64,000 bases of DNA. It comes from Nyssa sinensis. Lineage: Eukaryota > Streptophyta > Magnoliopsida > Cornales > Nyssaceae. Made by a program: the position numbers and the translations under genes. Below are positions 25,158 to 38,113 of this stretch, in pieces. The stretch covers positions 39,695,754-39,759,753 of the forward strand of contig CM018035.1 in the NCBI GenBank assembly GCA_008638375.1. The letters run 5' to 3'. Numbering within the stretch: position 1 is the stretch's first letter; every line of letters starts with the position of its first letter. Under the pieces are notes generated by a model that had not been told where the DNA came from, did no database searches, and saw nothing but the letters and a program-made list of their open reading frames with translations.

Positions 25158-26267
25158 TGTTATGACATGGAATTTTTTTTATTTATTTATTTATTTTTCT
25201 TTGTTAATATTATTATTATTATAATTATTATGGATGAATGTAAGTATATAATGTGTATAATATATGCACATGGATGTATGTATATATATATATATAATTT
25301 AAATTGTTTGGTGTGTATATGTGTATACATGTGAGTGTGTGTATTAAATGTGTAAATATATATGTATATATATATATAAAACAGATGTGTGTGTGTATGT
25401 TGTGCACGGCTGTGTGTGAGTGTGTGTGCATGTGTTAAGTGTTACACACTCAATGAAGCATGGTGTAGCAGGTAGTGGCTGGTGGAGTGTTGAGGGAGAA
25501 TTCAGAGTATGGGAAGGGCAGTTCTGATGCAGTGAGGTTAGGTTTAGTCTTAGGGAAAGAGAGAGGGAAATGATAGGGAGAGAGAGAGTGACTTTGTGTA
25601 TATGATTGTGTGTCTCGGGTGAGAAGAAAAGAAAAGGAAAGAAAAGAAAACAGAAAGGAAGGGAGAGAGAAATTTCTGAAGGGCAGAAGTGGATCAAGAG
25701 GAACCGAAGGGAGAGAGGAAACCTGCACAGGGAGAAAAGCCGAAATCATTGGTGAGTGGGCTGCTTCTGTTTTATTTTTTTTAAAGCATGTTAACTGATT
25801 TAAATTGTAGGATCTTAGAGAGCATAATGTAGGGATTATTTTGCAAAAAGAATGAGAAGAAATGGGTAAGAAAATAGGGAGAAATCTTAGGTTGCAGGTT
25901 TCGGCCATGGAGGTTGAACCTTGTCATTTTATGTGTAGAACCCTAATTAAATGGTCCTAAAATAGTCCCCTCGAGTGCAGAAATGCAGTAGGATAAAAAT
26001 GGGAGGAAACCCGTGACCAAACAGTGACAAAAATGAAAGGGAAAGAGTTGGCCGGAGAGTTGACCGAGGGTTTGACCCTCTATTTCGAGGAGATGGGGAA
26101 GGTTTTGGGGAAAATGGAGGTTGGATATGGAACCTACTTGAAAAACTCTAGAAAATGGCATTTTGAAAACATGAAAAAGTCGCCGGAGATCGGTCGCCGG
26201 CGCCGGAGAAGGCGCCGGAACCCTACCGCTGCTTCGCCGGAAAGTCGGGGAAGAAGGTGGGGTGACC

Positions 26268-26288
26268 GGGTCGGGTCCCGGGTCCGGG
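26268..26288 (+). other. G-quadruplex motif in the gypsy 5' LTR
   Basis: Four GGG runs with loops of 2, 4 and 3 bases, followed by a further GGG. The 3' LTR keeps the same motif at 34436-34456. It lies in the GC-rich part of an otherwise AT-rich LTR. Confidence 0.5.
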
Positions 26289-27244
26289 TCGGGTCCGGTT
26301 CGGGCGGGTGTGGACCGCCCCTGCCACGTGTCGCGTGGGTGTTTTAAATTAAAATGAGATTTGGCCCGTTTGGTTGCAAGGATAAGAAATTAGGAAATTG
26401 AAATTAAATTGAAACAGGGATATCCTATCCCTGTTCTCGGATTAGCCCCTGTTTGGTTAACCTGATTTGGAATAGTAAATTATACTAATTTCAATTTGAA
26501 CCTTGAACCTTAACCCAGAACCTTAAGAAATCTGATTTTGAACCCCAGAACTTTGATTAATTATGTTTGACCCCCCATGAATAAAATATTAATAAATTAT
26601 TAATTAAATTAATTAATTAATTAATTAAATTAATTTAATTAATTAAATATTCAAAAATATCCCGGAGTCCAAATGGGACAAGTCATTAGTGTATTTTGAC
26701 TATCTCGATCATTCTGAGACCAATGGTGAGGTCCGTTTTACGAGACGGGGTCCCGAAAAATAAAAGACCCGTAGAAACCTTTAAAATTACCAAAATGCCC
26801 CTGAATTGAAACAGAGTCAAACGAACTCCGAATTAGGTAAACAAATAGTGAAACTTTATTATCTCGAACATTCCGGACTTAACTGTGGAGTCCGATTTGT
26901 GAAAAGAGGTCACGAAATGTAAGGACACGTGTAAAGTACAAAATGACTGTTTTGCCCTTTTTAACCCCGGTGTCCGAATTGAGTTCTACGAGAACCTAAA
27001 CTTATTTTCTTCAAACGTCCTAGAACCAATGGTAGAGTTTAATTTAGCAGAATAGAAACCTATGAATTTAAAGACATAAAATTTGATGAATAGCATAAAT
27101 TCAAATGAAAATAGACTGAGTTGGAATTTATGTTTTTAGGGACACTTACAGGACAGGAGAGGGAGATCTGATCTCTTGCATCTTCATTGACCAGTTCGGT
27201 TACATATCGTGCACGTTCTTCTTGGGTTGTGACTGACCCATCAG

Positions 27245-27859
27245 GTATGGTGTTTTGCTAGTGTTAGAAATGAAGTTAAGTTAGGAATAATTGTGAATGA
27301 CTGGGATGTTGTATATGTTTATTTGTAATGTGTTTACCTGATTATTTGGAATTGGTTGTTTACATGTTATGTGTTACTTGCAAGTTTAATAGAGTGAAGA
27401 ACATGAATTATGATGTATGAACACATGAGATATGCAGGTATATGAAACTGATTGGTGATTTATTTATTATTGTCAGAGCATGTTATATTATTGAGATCCA
27501 TGTTCATTGAGATTGCATTGGCATATTGGCATATGATGAATTCTTTGAGAACATGGCGTGGGTAAGCACGTGGTGCTTTGCATTATGAGGGTGTAGATCC
27601 TGTGGTGAAAAACCCAAAATTGGCCATTGCATTGGTACTCCGTAGCCATCGGGGAGTACCCGTAAACGAGACATGGGTGTGGCATAGAGTTGCGCATGGG
27701 TGTGTCACGCATACTATTCATATATATTACTGCGATGCTTGAATGTCATTTAGAAATAAATGTACACTTTGTACATGCCACGCCTTAGCTTTATTTCTGG
27801 CATTAGCATTTCATCATACCAGTAGTTGTGCTGACCCATTCGTGGGCAACATTTTTCAG
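27245..27859 (+). other. Possible LTR leader intron of the gypsy element
   Basis: ATCAG|GTATGG at the left and ATTTTTCAG at the right bound a 615-bp stretch ending about 260 bp before the LTR end. Matching donor and acceptor strings occur at comparable places in other LTR families here. A plus-strand transcript could be spliced before the PBS and gag. No transcript evidence is available, so this is a hypothesis. Confidence 0.35.
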
Positions 27860-28123
27860 ATGAGGATCCTCCAGCCACGTGAGACTCTGTGATGCCCTGA
27901 TAGGGCGAAGCACGGGATATATTTGTGATCCATGAGACTTGTATTTTGTTATGTAAGGGCTTGAGCCCGAATGACCGATGAACGATGTATTGTATATTAT
28001 TTTATGTATTGATGAGAATGGACGCGTGTTAAGTGAATTTGATTACTTTTGTCCTTTTATTTATTTCATTTCTGTTTCGTCAGTCGCGCCTCGGGTTCGG
28101 TCAGAATTCAGGGCGTGACAACG

Positions 28124-28135
28124 TGGTATCAGAGC
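28124..28135 (+). other. Primer binding site of the gypsy element
   Basis: TGGTATCAGAGC is complementary to the 3' end of initiator Met-tRNA and lies three bases inside the 5' LTR. Confidence 0.92.
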
Positions 28136-28335
28136 ATAGGTTCGAATACCTAGAGACTGTGGGGTGTTGTTTAACACCATGAGACCTTAGAGAAAAGGAT
28201 GAGACTTAGTGTGAACTGTTAGCAACATGTGATAGGATTTTATGTGCTACGTGATTATGTGTCTTGATGCATGCCTTATTGTAATTACGTGAACAAGGTG
28301 ATATTGAAGTTTCTTTTTCTCTTGGATTTGTAGAT

Positions 28336-29343
28336 ATGCCTCCTAGACGAGCTCCTACGAGAGGCAGACCACCCAGACGGGGCAGGGGTAGAGGTGCACC
28401 TAGAGGTGCTGCCCAGCCTCGTCGTGGCAGATCTAGGGATGCTGCCCATGTTCCAGATATAGTTGAGGAGGTTGTTGCCCCGGCTGCCACACCTGAGCAT
28501 AGCGCAGCTGAGGAAGGTGTTGCTCCAGCCCCTGTGGAGGAGGTGGGGCAGACTATTGGCGCTAGGGATTTGGCGACCATTATACAGGAGTGCTTTCGTG
28601 CTATGTAGGAGGCCCGGACTACTGATGCCGAGGTCAGGGCTGCCGATACTGAGGCCAGGGTGACAGGCGGAGAGACCAGAGACACCTTCGTCATGAAGGC
28701 GTTTCAGCGGATGAGGCCGCCGTCATTTGCAGGACAGCCTGATCCTTTGGCAGCCGAGGAGTGGCTGGACCAGATTGTGAGGATCCTGGACTCACTGGGG
28801 ATCATCGAGCCACATTTGAGGATCCGATGTGCCACCTTCCAGTTCACCGGATTAGCGAGCCAGTGGTGGAAGGTATCTGCAGGGAGGATTAGCATATTCG
28901 GCAAGGGATGGGATGCATTTGTGGCCATGTTTAATGACCACTACTTCCCGGCGACTGCTAGGGTCGGATTCAGGAGAGAGTTTGAGACCCTACTCCAGAG
29001 GGACATGATCGTGACGCAGTATGAGTCCCAGTTTACCGCATTGGGCAGGTTTTCCCCACACATTATTGGGGTGGAGGAGCTGAGAGTCTACCATTTTCTA
29101 GAGGGGCTGAAGACCTCTATCAGGGATAGACTGGCAAGTCACATCATTGACACTTACGAGGAGGCCGTGATCAGGGCCACGAGGGTAGAGAGGGAGTTGA
29201 CAGCCCTTAGAGGGATCAGGGAGTCCCGGACTCAGACCAGACCAGCCACAGCACTAGCACTTACACCAGCTCAGCCTACTGTGACCGTCCCAGCTCACTC
29301 TGGTAGGAGGCCGGTGAAGAGGTTCCGGGGGAGTCCGGGGTAG
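28336..29343 (+). pseudogene. gag: gag of the gypsy element (capsid part), with a stop and a frameshift
   Basis: The frame opens MPPRRAPTRGRPPRRGRG, a basic Arg/Gly/Pro-rich N-terminus. A TAG at 28606-28608 interrupts it; the same frame resumes and holds the retrotransposon Gag domain (about 28710-29200), recognisable from the EEWLDQIVRILD, QWWK and EFETLLQRD segments. The frame ends at 29343, while the zinc knuckles continue in the next frame, so a one-base shift lies near 29326-29341 in a G-rich run. The product would be the capsid and nucleocapsid precursor that packages element RNA in cytoplasmic particles. The 28336 start follows the leader by about 200 bases and is the first ATG of the Gag frame. 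Confidence 0.88.
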
Positions 29344-29683
29344 TACCTCTTCTCCATCGACATCCCAGAGGCCTGCACAGTTTTTAGCTTCCCAGCCTAC
29401 TATGACCATCACTCCTCGAAGAGGGGCACCACTGATGACCGTTACTTGTTACCAGTGTGGACAGCCTGGCCACAAGATGGCTGATTGCCCACAGAGAGAT
29501 CCTAGTCAGGGATCAGGGACAGGGCCGAGCCAGCTACCATTTCCATCCCAGTCTCAGAGTCAGGCCTGGAGGGCCACACCAGTGTGCTATACTTGTCATC
29601 AGCCGGGCCATATCAAGGCCCACTGTCCTTAGGGGCAGACTTCCTAGAGCGCACCGAGGTCCCACTATTTCCAGCCCACTCAG
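29342..29683 (+). pseudogene. gag: gag C-terminus: two zinc knuckles, then stops
   Basis: In the pol frame, CYQCGQPGHKMADC (about 29447-29488) and CYTCHQPGHIKAHC (about 29585-29626) are two intact C-x2-C-x4-H-x4-C nucleocapsid knuckles. TAG stops follow at 29630-29632 and 29645-29647, each readable as a decayed CAG (Gln). A Pro/Gln/Gly-rich linker leads to the protease. Confidence 0.88.
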
Positions 29684-31657
29684 GTGCCTTTACCCCAAAC
29701 GCAGTCAGGCTATAAACCCCCAGCACCTTACTATCAGCCAGCATCCTCAGCCTTGAGTGTTAGAGCCCCAGCCCCGAGAGGGGGAGGACAGCAGGGGCAG
29801 AGAGGGGGAGGTAGACAGGGTCAGACCGTACAGGGCAGAGTGTACGCGGTCGCTACCCCGGAGACTTCTACTGCTGGGCCATTAGTGGTGCGAGGTACCT
29901 TTCTTATGTTCAGTTCATGGGCTAGCATGTTGATAGATTCTAGTGCATCGCATTCTTTCATATCCACTATATTTGCCATGACATTGGGGTTGACTATAGA
30001 CTGGTTGGATCCACCGCTACGTGTTGATACTCCGGTTAGGGGTAGTGTGACATTGACCAGGATCTGTAGGGGTTGTTCACTTGAGATAGTTGACCGTACT
30101 CTCTGTTTTGACTTTATTGTGCTTGATATGACTAGCTTCGATATTATTCTGGGTATGGATTGGCTGTTTACTTTCCGAGCTAGTATCGATTGTTACAGGG
30201 GGAGAGTTACCGTGTGCACTCCTGAGGGGGATTGTTTTTATTTCACGGGAGATCGTGGAGACTTCTTGGTACCACCCTTGTACGACACTAGGAGTTGGGG
30301 AGCCCATAGCTATATGTTGGCTAGTATGATTGCAGGGGATAGTGAGGCTACAGGGGCTGTGTTGCCACAGGTGGTAGACGAGTTTCCCGATGTTTTTCCT
30401 GACAGCTTGACTAGTTTGCCGCCGAGGCGGGAGGTAGAGTTTACCATCGAGCTTATCCCCGGTACTGTACCCATATCTATCCCACCATACCGCATGGCTC
30501 CAGCAGAGTTGAGAGAGCTGAGGGAGCAGCTGACTGACCTTCAGGGTAAGGGGTTCATCCGTCCTAGCACTTCTCCTTGGGGTGCCTCAGCACTCTTCGC
30601 GAAGAAGAAGGACAGGACGTTGCGGTTATGTGTGGACTACCGGAGGCTGAACCGGGTGACTATTAAGAACAAGTACCCGTTACCCAGGATCGATGACTTG
30701 TTTGATCAGTTGAGGGGTTCGAGATGCTTCTCGAAGATTGATCTTCGATCTGGGTATCATCAGTTGAGAGTGCGAGAGGAGGACATAGCGAAGACAGCCT
30801 TCCGCACTCGCTATGGTCACTTTGAGTTCGTGGTGATGCCATTTGGTGTGACGAATGCCCCAGCGGCATTCATGGATCTGATACACCGTGTCTTTGGCCA
30901 GTACATAGATCAGTTCGTGGTGGTGTTTGTGGACGATATTTTGATTTACTCACCTTCTGAGGATGAGCATGCTTTCCACCTACGGACTGTGTTACAGATC
31001 TTGAGAGAGCACAGGCTATTTGCCAAGCTCTTGAAGTGCGAGTTCTGGCTCCAGGAGGTACAGTTCTTGGGCCACGTGGTATCTGGGAGTGGAGTATCTG
31101 TTGACCCTTCTAAGGTTGACTCTGTTATGAGCTGGGAGAGGCCGAGGAATGTATTTGAGATACGGAGTTTCTTGGGGTTAGCAGGGTACTACCGCCGTTT
31201 TGTGGAGGGGTTTTCTCGCCTTGCCGCACCAATGACCCGGCTGACGTGCAAGGGCGTCAGGTTTCCGTGGACCGACGACTGTGAGCAGTCATTTCAGGAG
31301 CTGAAGAGGAGATTGACTTCAGCTCCCGTCCTGATTATCCCCGAGGGAGGCCTGGGTTATACAGTGTACTGTGATGCTTCCCGAGAGGGACTGGGTTGTG
31401 TATTGATGCAGGAAGGCCGGGTAGTAGCTTATGGTTCTCGCCAGTTGAAGAGCCATGAGAAGAACTACCCCACCCACGATTTAGAGTTGGCTGCCGTCAT
31501 CTTTGCTCTTAAGAGCTGGCGACACTATTTATATGGGGTGAGATTTGAGGTGTTCTCGGACCACAAGAGCCTCAGGTATATCTTTACACAGAAGGATCTG
31601 AACCTTCGACAGAGGAGATGGATGGAGTATCTAGAGGATTACGACTTTGACCTTTAG
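29684..31657 (+). pseudogene. pol: pol: protease, reverse transcriptase and RNase H of the gypsy element
   Basis: This is the longest open stretch in the window (657 residues). The aspartic protease occupies residues 70-170, but its catalytic triplet reads D-S-S (residues 85-87, bases 29936-29944) instead of D-S/T-G, so self-processing is probably lost. Reverse transcriptase spans about 270-450 and keeps [10 protein letters not shown] and FVDDILIYS (catalytic Asp pair 417-418). RNase H follows, with candidate acidic residues D564, E601 and D626. A TAG at 31655-31657, inside the conserved DFDL-x-YHPGK segment, truncates it. It would copy element RNA into DNA in the particle. Confidence 0.93.
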
Positions 31658-32083
31658 TACCATCCTGGGAAGGCCAACGTCGTAGCTGATGCACTCAGTC
31701 GGAGGCCGAGAAGCACCTTAGCCAGCCTAGCCATCAGAGAGTGGGAGATGATGGGAGCTATTGGGGAGTTTGACTTAGAGCTTACCGAGTTTGAGGGACA
31801 CGCCACCCTATTCAGCTTGTGTGTACAGCCTACCCTTCTGACCAGAGTTATAGAGGCACAGTTGCTGGATACTGAGGCCGAGCAGATTAGGGCACGGATT
31901 GCTAGCCCTGAGGGATTTGAGGGATGGACAGTCCATTCTGACCTTAGTTTGAGATACAGAGGTAGAGTCTTCGTTCCCGAGTCTCTTAGGACTGATGTCC
32001 TTAGGGATTTCCACCATTCACGCTTAGCGGTGCACCCAGGGGGCACCAAGATGTATCATGATCTGCGCCGTCAGTATTGGTAG
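31658..32083 (+). pseudogene. pol: pol: RNase H tail and integrase N-terminal zinc domain
   Basis: The frame continues from the 31655 stop with YHPGKANVVADALSRR, the usual end of RNase H. It then reaches the integrase HHCC domain: HHSRLAVHPGGT supplies the His part, and CLTC lies just beyond. A TAG at 32081-32083 replaces a Trp codon in the conserved YWW motif. Frame and domain order are otherwise intact. Confidence 0.88.
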
Positions 32084-32089
32084 ACTGGG

Positions 32090-33262
32090 ATGAAGGCAGA
32101 TGTAGCACAGTTTGTGGCTAGGTGTCTCACATGCCAGCAGGTGAAGGCTGAGCACCAGAGGCCTGGAGGTTTGCTACAGCCATTACCGGTAGCCGAGTGG
32201 AAGAAGGAGCATGTTACCATGGATTTCGTGATGGGTCTTCCGAAGTCACCTAGGGGCCATGATGCGATTTGGGTTATTGTGGACAGGCTGACGAAGTCCA
32301 CCCATTTCTTACCGATCAGAGTGACTGACTCATCAGACGCCCTCAGTAGATTGTACATTCGAGAGATAGTGCGACTACATGGGGTTCCGGTATCCATAGT
32401 TTCTGACCGGGACCCACGTTTCACTGCACGGTTCTGGCAGAGCTTCCAGACAGCCTTGGGGACCCAGCTGCAGTTTAGTACTGCCTTCCACCCACAGACA
32501 GATGGCCAGTCAGAGCGCACTATTCAGATCTTGGAGGATATGCTCAGGGCTTGTGTCATGGACTTTAGAGGTAGCTGGGAGGATCACCTTGCCTTGGTCG
32601 AGTTTGCCTACAACAACAGCTACCAGTCCAGTATTGAGATGGCACCGTTTGAGGCATTGTATGGTAGACCTTGCCGTTCCCCAGTGTGTTGGACTGAGGT
32701 TGGAGAGACAGCTGCCTTAGGACCTGATGTTGTTCGTGAGACCACGGACAAGATACAGGTGATCAGGCAGCGGTTGTTGACAGCCCAGAGCCGCCAGAGG
32801 AGTTATGCAGATAGGAGGCGGCGGCCCTTGGCATTTGAGGTAGGGGACCATGTGTTCCTCAAGGTATCTCCCAGACGAGGTTTGAGGAGATTTGGACGCG
32901 GTGGGAAGCTGTCGCCACGATTTATAGGCCCCTTTGAGATTCTTGGGAGGGTTGGTGAGGTGGCTTATAAGCTGGCCTTACCACCACAGCTATCTGGAGT
33001 TCATGACGTCTTCCATGTATCTATGCTGAGGAAGTACCGTCCCGACCCCTCACATGTACTTGACTGGGTAGATCTTCAGTTAGAGGGGGACGCTTCCTAT
33101 GACCAGAGACCCGTGGAGATATTGGACTCGAGGGACCAGGTTTTGCGAGGCAGGACCATCCCTTTGGTCAAGGTTCGTTGGAACCACCATGGGGTTGAGG
33201 AGGCTACTTGGGAGCGTGAGGCCGAGGTTCGAGTTAGGTACCTTGAGTTGTTTGATCAGTGA
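32090..33262 (+). pseudogene. pol: pol: integrase core and chromodomain
   Basis: This stretch of 390 residues is open to its natural TGA. CLTC (residues 12-15) completes the HHCC zinc site. The DDE catalytic residues are D65 ([10 protein letters not shown]), D106 (VSDRDPRF) and E142 (QSERT), with 35 residues between the last two. The [10 protein letters not shown] region (about 275-285) marks the C-terminal GPY/F module. The last 60 residues form a chromodomain (VEILDSR...VKVRWN...ATWE), which in chromoviruses steers insertion to marked chromatin. This part looks intact, but upstream stops prevent normal expression. Confidence 0.92.
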
Positions 33263-33313
33263 TGTATTTTCTTTTGTTCTATGTTATTTTAAATTTCGGG
33301 ACGAAATTTTTGT

Positions 33314-33326
33314 AAGGAGGGAAGGA
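33314..33326 (+). other. Polypurine tract of the gypsy element
   Basis: AAGGAGGGAAGGA lies directly before the TG of the 3' LTR and is the expected primer for plus-strand synthesis. Confidence 0.9.
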
Positions 33327-36300
33327 TGTTATGACATGGAATTTTTTATTTATTTATTTATTTATTTTTCTTTGTTAATATTATTATTATTATTATAATT
33401 ATTATGGATGAATGTAAGTATATAATGTGTATAATATATGCACATGGATGTATATATATATATAATTTAAATTGTTTGGTGTGTATATGTGTATACATGT
33501 GAGTGTGTGTATTAAATGTGTAAATATATATGTATATATATATATAAAACAGATGTGTGTGTGTGTGTTGTGCACGGCTGTGTGTGAGTGTGTGTGCATG
33601 TGTTAAGTGTTACACACTCAATGAAGCATGGTGTAGCAGGTAGTGGCTGGTGGAGTGTTGAGGGAGAATTCAAAGTATGGGAAGGGCAGTTCTGATGCAG
33701 TGAGGTTAGGTTTAGTCTTAGGGAAAGAGAGAGGGAAATGATAGGGAGAGAGAGAGTGACTTTGTGTATATGATTGTGTGTCTCAGGTGAGAAGAAAAGA
33801 AAAGGAAAGAAAAGAAAACTGAGAGCAAGGGAGAGAGAAATTTCTGAAGGGCAGAAGTGGATCAAGAGGAACCGAAGGGAGAGAGGAAACCTGCACAGGG
33901 AGAAAAGCCGAAATCATTGGTGAGTGGGCTGCTTCTGTTTTATTTTTTTTAAAGCATGTTAACTGATTTAAATTGTAGGATCTTAGAGAGCATAATGTAG
34001 GGATTATTTTGCAAAAAGAATGAGAAGAAATGGGTAAGAAAATAGGGAGAAATCTTAGGTTGCAGGTTTCGGCCATGGAGGTTGAACCTTGTCATTTTAT
34101 GTGTAGAACCCTAATTAAATGGTCCTAAAATAGTCCCCTCGAGTGCAGAAATGCAGTAGGATAAAAATGGGAGGAAACCCGTGACCAAACAGTGACAAAA
34201 ATGAAAGGGAAAGAGTTGGCCGGAGAGTTGACCGAGGGTTTGACCCTCTATTTCGAGGAGATGGGGAAGGTTTTGGGGAAAATGGAGGTTGGATATGGAA
34301 CCTACTTGAAAAACTCTAGAAAATGGCATTTTGAAAACATGAAAAAGTCGCCGGAGATCGGTCGCCGGCGCCGGAGAAGGTGCCGGAACCCTACCGCTGC
34401 TTCGCCGGAAAGTCGAGGAAGAAGGTGGGGTGACCGGGTCGGGTCCCGGGTCCGGGTCGGGTCCGATTCGAGCGGGTGTGGACCGCCCCTGCCACGTGTC
34501 GTGTGGGTGTTTTAAATTAAAATGAGATTTGGCCCGTTTGGTTGCAAGGATAAGAAATTAGGAAATTGAAATTAAATTGAAACAGGGATATCCTATCCCT
34601 GTTCTCGGATTAGCCCCTGTTTGGTTAACCTGATTTGGAATAGTAAATTAAACTAATTTCAATTTGAACCTTGAACCTTTTACAAATTGAACCTTAACCC
34701 AGAACCTTAAGAAATCTGATTTTGAACCCTAGAACTTTGATTAATTATGTTTGACCCCCCATGAATAAAATATTAATAAATTATTAATTAAATTAATTAA
34801 TTAATTAATTAAATTAATTTAATTAATTAAATATTCAAAAATATCCCGAAGTCCAAATGGGACAAGTCATTAGTGTATTTTGACTATCTCGATCATTCTA
34901 AGACCAATGGTGAGGTCCATTTTACGAGACGGGGTCCCAAAAAATAAAAGACCCGTAGAAACCTTTAAAATTACTAAAATGCCCCTGAATTGAAACACAG
35001 TCAAACGAACTCCAAATTAGGTAAACAAATAGTGAAACTTTATTATCTCGAACATTCCAGACTTAACCGTGGAGTCCGATTTGTGAAAAGAGGTCACGAA
35101 ATGTAAGGACACGTGTAAAGTGCAAAATGACTGTTTTGCCCTTTTTAACCCCGGTGTCCGAATTGAGTTCTACGAGAACCTACACTTATTTTCTTCAAAC
35201 GTCCTAGAACCAATGGTAGAGTTTAATTTAGCATAATAGAAACCTATGAATTTAAAGACATAAAATTTGATGAATAGCATAAATTCAAATGAAAATAGAC
35301 TGAGTTGGAATTTATGTTTTTAGGGACACTTATAGGACAGGAGAGGGAGATCTGATCTCTTGCATCTTCATTGACCAGTTCGGTTACATATCGTGCACGT
35401 TCTTCTTGGGTTGTGACTGACCCATCAGGTATGGTGTTTTGCTAGTGTTAGAAATGAAGTTAAGTTAGGAATAATTGTGAATGACTGGGATGCTGTATAT
35501 GTTTATTTGTAATGTGTTTACCTGATTATTTGGAATTGGTTGTTTACATGTTATGTGTTACTTGCAAGTTTAATAGAGTGAAGAACATGAATTATGATGT
35601 ATGAACACATGAGATATGCAGGTATATGAAACTGATTGGTGATTTATTTATTATTGTCAGAGCATGTTATATTATTGAGATCCATGTTCATTGAGATTGC
35701 ATTGGCATATTGGCATATGATGAATTCTTTGAGAACATGGCGTGGGTAAGCACGTGGTGCTTTGCATTATGAGGGTGTAGATCCTGTGGTGAAAAACCCA
35801 AAATTGGCCATTGCATTGGTACTCCGTAGCCATCGGGGAGTACCCATAAACGAGACATGGGTGTGGCATAGAGTTGTGCATGGGTGTGTCACGCATACTA
35901 TTCATATATATTACTGCGATGCTTGAATGTCATTTAGAAATAAATGTACACTTTGTACATGTCACGACCCGAAACCCACCCTATGCGGATTAGGGATCCG
36001 TGACCCGGGTCTACAGCCCGTGGACCGTTCCCCGTCAAAAGGATCTGAAATACTGGGTAAAGTTTTAGCAAAATATTTTATCATTGTGTAATACACCTGG
36101 TAGCATAGTCAGGTCATCATTTAGATACATGTCAGAAAGGACATAAGTGTTTCAAAATACAAATCCTCAAAAACAACACCAACATACAGGACCGTGGTGA
36201 CATGGGAGTATTAAAACCTGTCAACATTTAACTTAATACAAAACTCGCCAAAACAGCTACCAGTAACTAGCAGCGTCTAAACTTCTTGAGCGCCTGAGGG

Positions 36301-38090
36301 TCCTACTAGATCCTGCTGTCCTGAAAAAAAATTTAAGGGAGGGGGGTGAGCTAATAGCCCAATAAGTAATTTCCTAGCTTTAACATGGGTTCGGGTTTGT
36401 CCAATGAAATGATAGAACAAGGAATAACAGATGGCCAAATGGGCAAAAATGAAAACATAGCCAGTCACCAAGATGCGTAACAATGACCCGAGGGTCCAAA
36501 AGGCATATCCCACAATATAGATTAAGAGTCAATAACAAAACCAATTGAAATTGGGATCTAGCCTATCATGATGGATTGCTGCCACAACAATACGTTAGCC
36601 AATCAAAGATATACCATGCTTGCAACAATATGATCATTTCACAGGGTATAAAATATGATCATACAATGAAATCAAGAATAATCCAACATCGAATTCAAAT
36701 AACCCAGATATACGTGAATCTCCCGGGGCCCGGCATACCCCACTAAAACGCATGCTCAGATCCGCCACAGTTCCTCGGGCTCTCTGAAAAGCGTTAAAGC
36801 TCGTTTCAATACAAGTCCCGTAGGACACAACAGACCCCAAAGGGTCTTTTCCCCACGCAATCTGTGAATGGATGGGCCGTTGTGACTGAGCACAACCCCA
36901 GGTACAAACCAAATATCATGACGAACAAAATTCCACACGGAATGTATAACAGTACCAAACAATTTATATTAAAATTCAACAAGTCATGAAGAGTGTGGAA
37001 TAATAAGTTTTATATCAATGGAATATATCTCAAGACCAGGTCATGATATAATAATGCAATGATGTTTAAATATCATAAATCGAATTCACAACGATGCAAG
37101 CAAACAAGTCAAATCCAAGAATAAGCATATCCGATAACTACAAGTCGATTGGCTTCAAATCAAGTGCATTAGGTAAGGATCGAGTACAAATTTGGCAGCA
37201 TATTAAAAGAAACGTGACTGGCTGGGAATAACCCATATTAAAGCGTCAGAATTACTTACCTCAAAAATAGCTTTCGGCAATTCAACTAATTTGAACCTCT
37301 TGCTCCTTCCCCTTGGAGGTTCCTATAAATCAGAAATTTAATTGTCATTAACCCATCTCAATTATTCAGGGTTGATGTTACTGTTCCTGTTTTAATTTAA
37401 CTCTCTCGGTATTATTTAATTTCAGTCTTAAGGTTGCTAAGTGTATTACATCGGCCTTCAGGATATGTTATTTAGGTAAACGGGCCCTACCGTTGAGTTC
37501 GGAACGTCCAAGAAAATAAATCTAGGCCTTTGTGGCTTTTTATTTGGCTTCGGGTACCCCTAAGGGCAAAATGGTAATTTCATATTTTAGGTGACTTAAT
37601 TTTTCGGAACCCCGGTTGACAAAATGGACCTCACCATCGAGTCCGGAACGTCCGACATAATAAATTTGGACTATCTTTCAGTGTAATTTGGCCCTATGTG
37701 TCATTAGGGGCAGTACAGTCATTTACCCTTTACATATCTGTATTTTTTGGGAATTGGTTTCACAAATCGGACTCCACCATTGAGTCCGGAATGCCCGAAA
37801 TAGTAAGATTACACTATTCAATCATTAAATTCGGACTTGGTTTGACTTGTTTAAGGTCTAGGGGCAATATGGTAATTATTCCCTTTTAATAAAATAATTA
37901 ATAATTATTTTATTATTTTAATTAATTTTTCAGGGGTATAATTGCACGAATTTTCAAAGATCAGGGCCATAGTGTAATTCTGTTAAACAATAGGGGTCAA
38001 TTTGTAATTTATTCAAAGTTTAAAACTGAACCAAAGGGTTCAGTCCCTTTGTAAGTGAACCAGTCCGATTCTAACCGGTTCTATTACATT

Positions 38091-38113
38091 GCTGACGTCA
38101 TGATGACGTCAGC
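38091..38113. promoter_or_regulatory. TGACGTCA inverted pair with 1-bp spacer
   Basis: GCTGACGTCAT, G, then its reverse complement gives two full TGACGTCA sites. The same arrangement occurs in the gag-only LTRs. It is a candidate bZIP-bound enhancer of LTR E. Confidence 0.5.

Larger units (their letters stand above)
25158..28120 (+). repeat. 5' LTR of the gypsy element (2963 bp)
   Basis: It runs from TGTTATGACA to GGGCGTGACA and is directly followed by ACG and the PBS. Features in order are a T-rich start, TA/GT microsatellites (25280-25430), a GA-rich stretch (25550-25740), a GGGTC block, a (TTAA)n block (about 26595-26645), a donor-like CAG|GTATGG (27241-27250) and an acceptor TTTTTCAG (ending 27859). 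Compared with the 3' LTR it lacks a 16-bp segment present near 34677. Confidence 0.93.

Noticed and set aside
25344..25908. Overlapping minus-strand frames of 117 and 152 residues
   Set aside because: They come from GA-rich and GT-rich LTR sequence read on the other strand and have Leu/Ser/His low-complexity composition.
26024..26347. 107-residue frame repeated at 34192-34515
   Set aside because: Again a pair of LTR copies. The third family member (14530-17608) does not keep the frame.
28606..29647. Programmed TAG readthrough or frameshift between gag and pol
   Set aside because: There are several TAGs, two of them 15 bases apart, and others deep in pol at conserved Gln or Trp positions. 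Decay explains them better.
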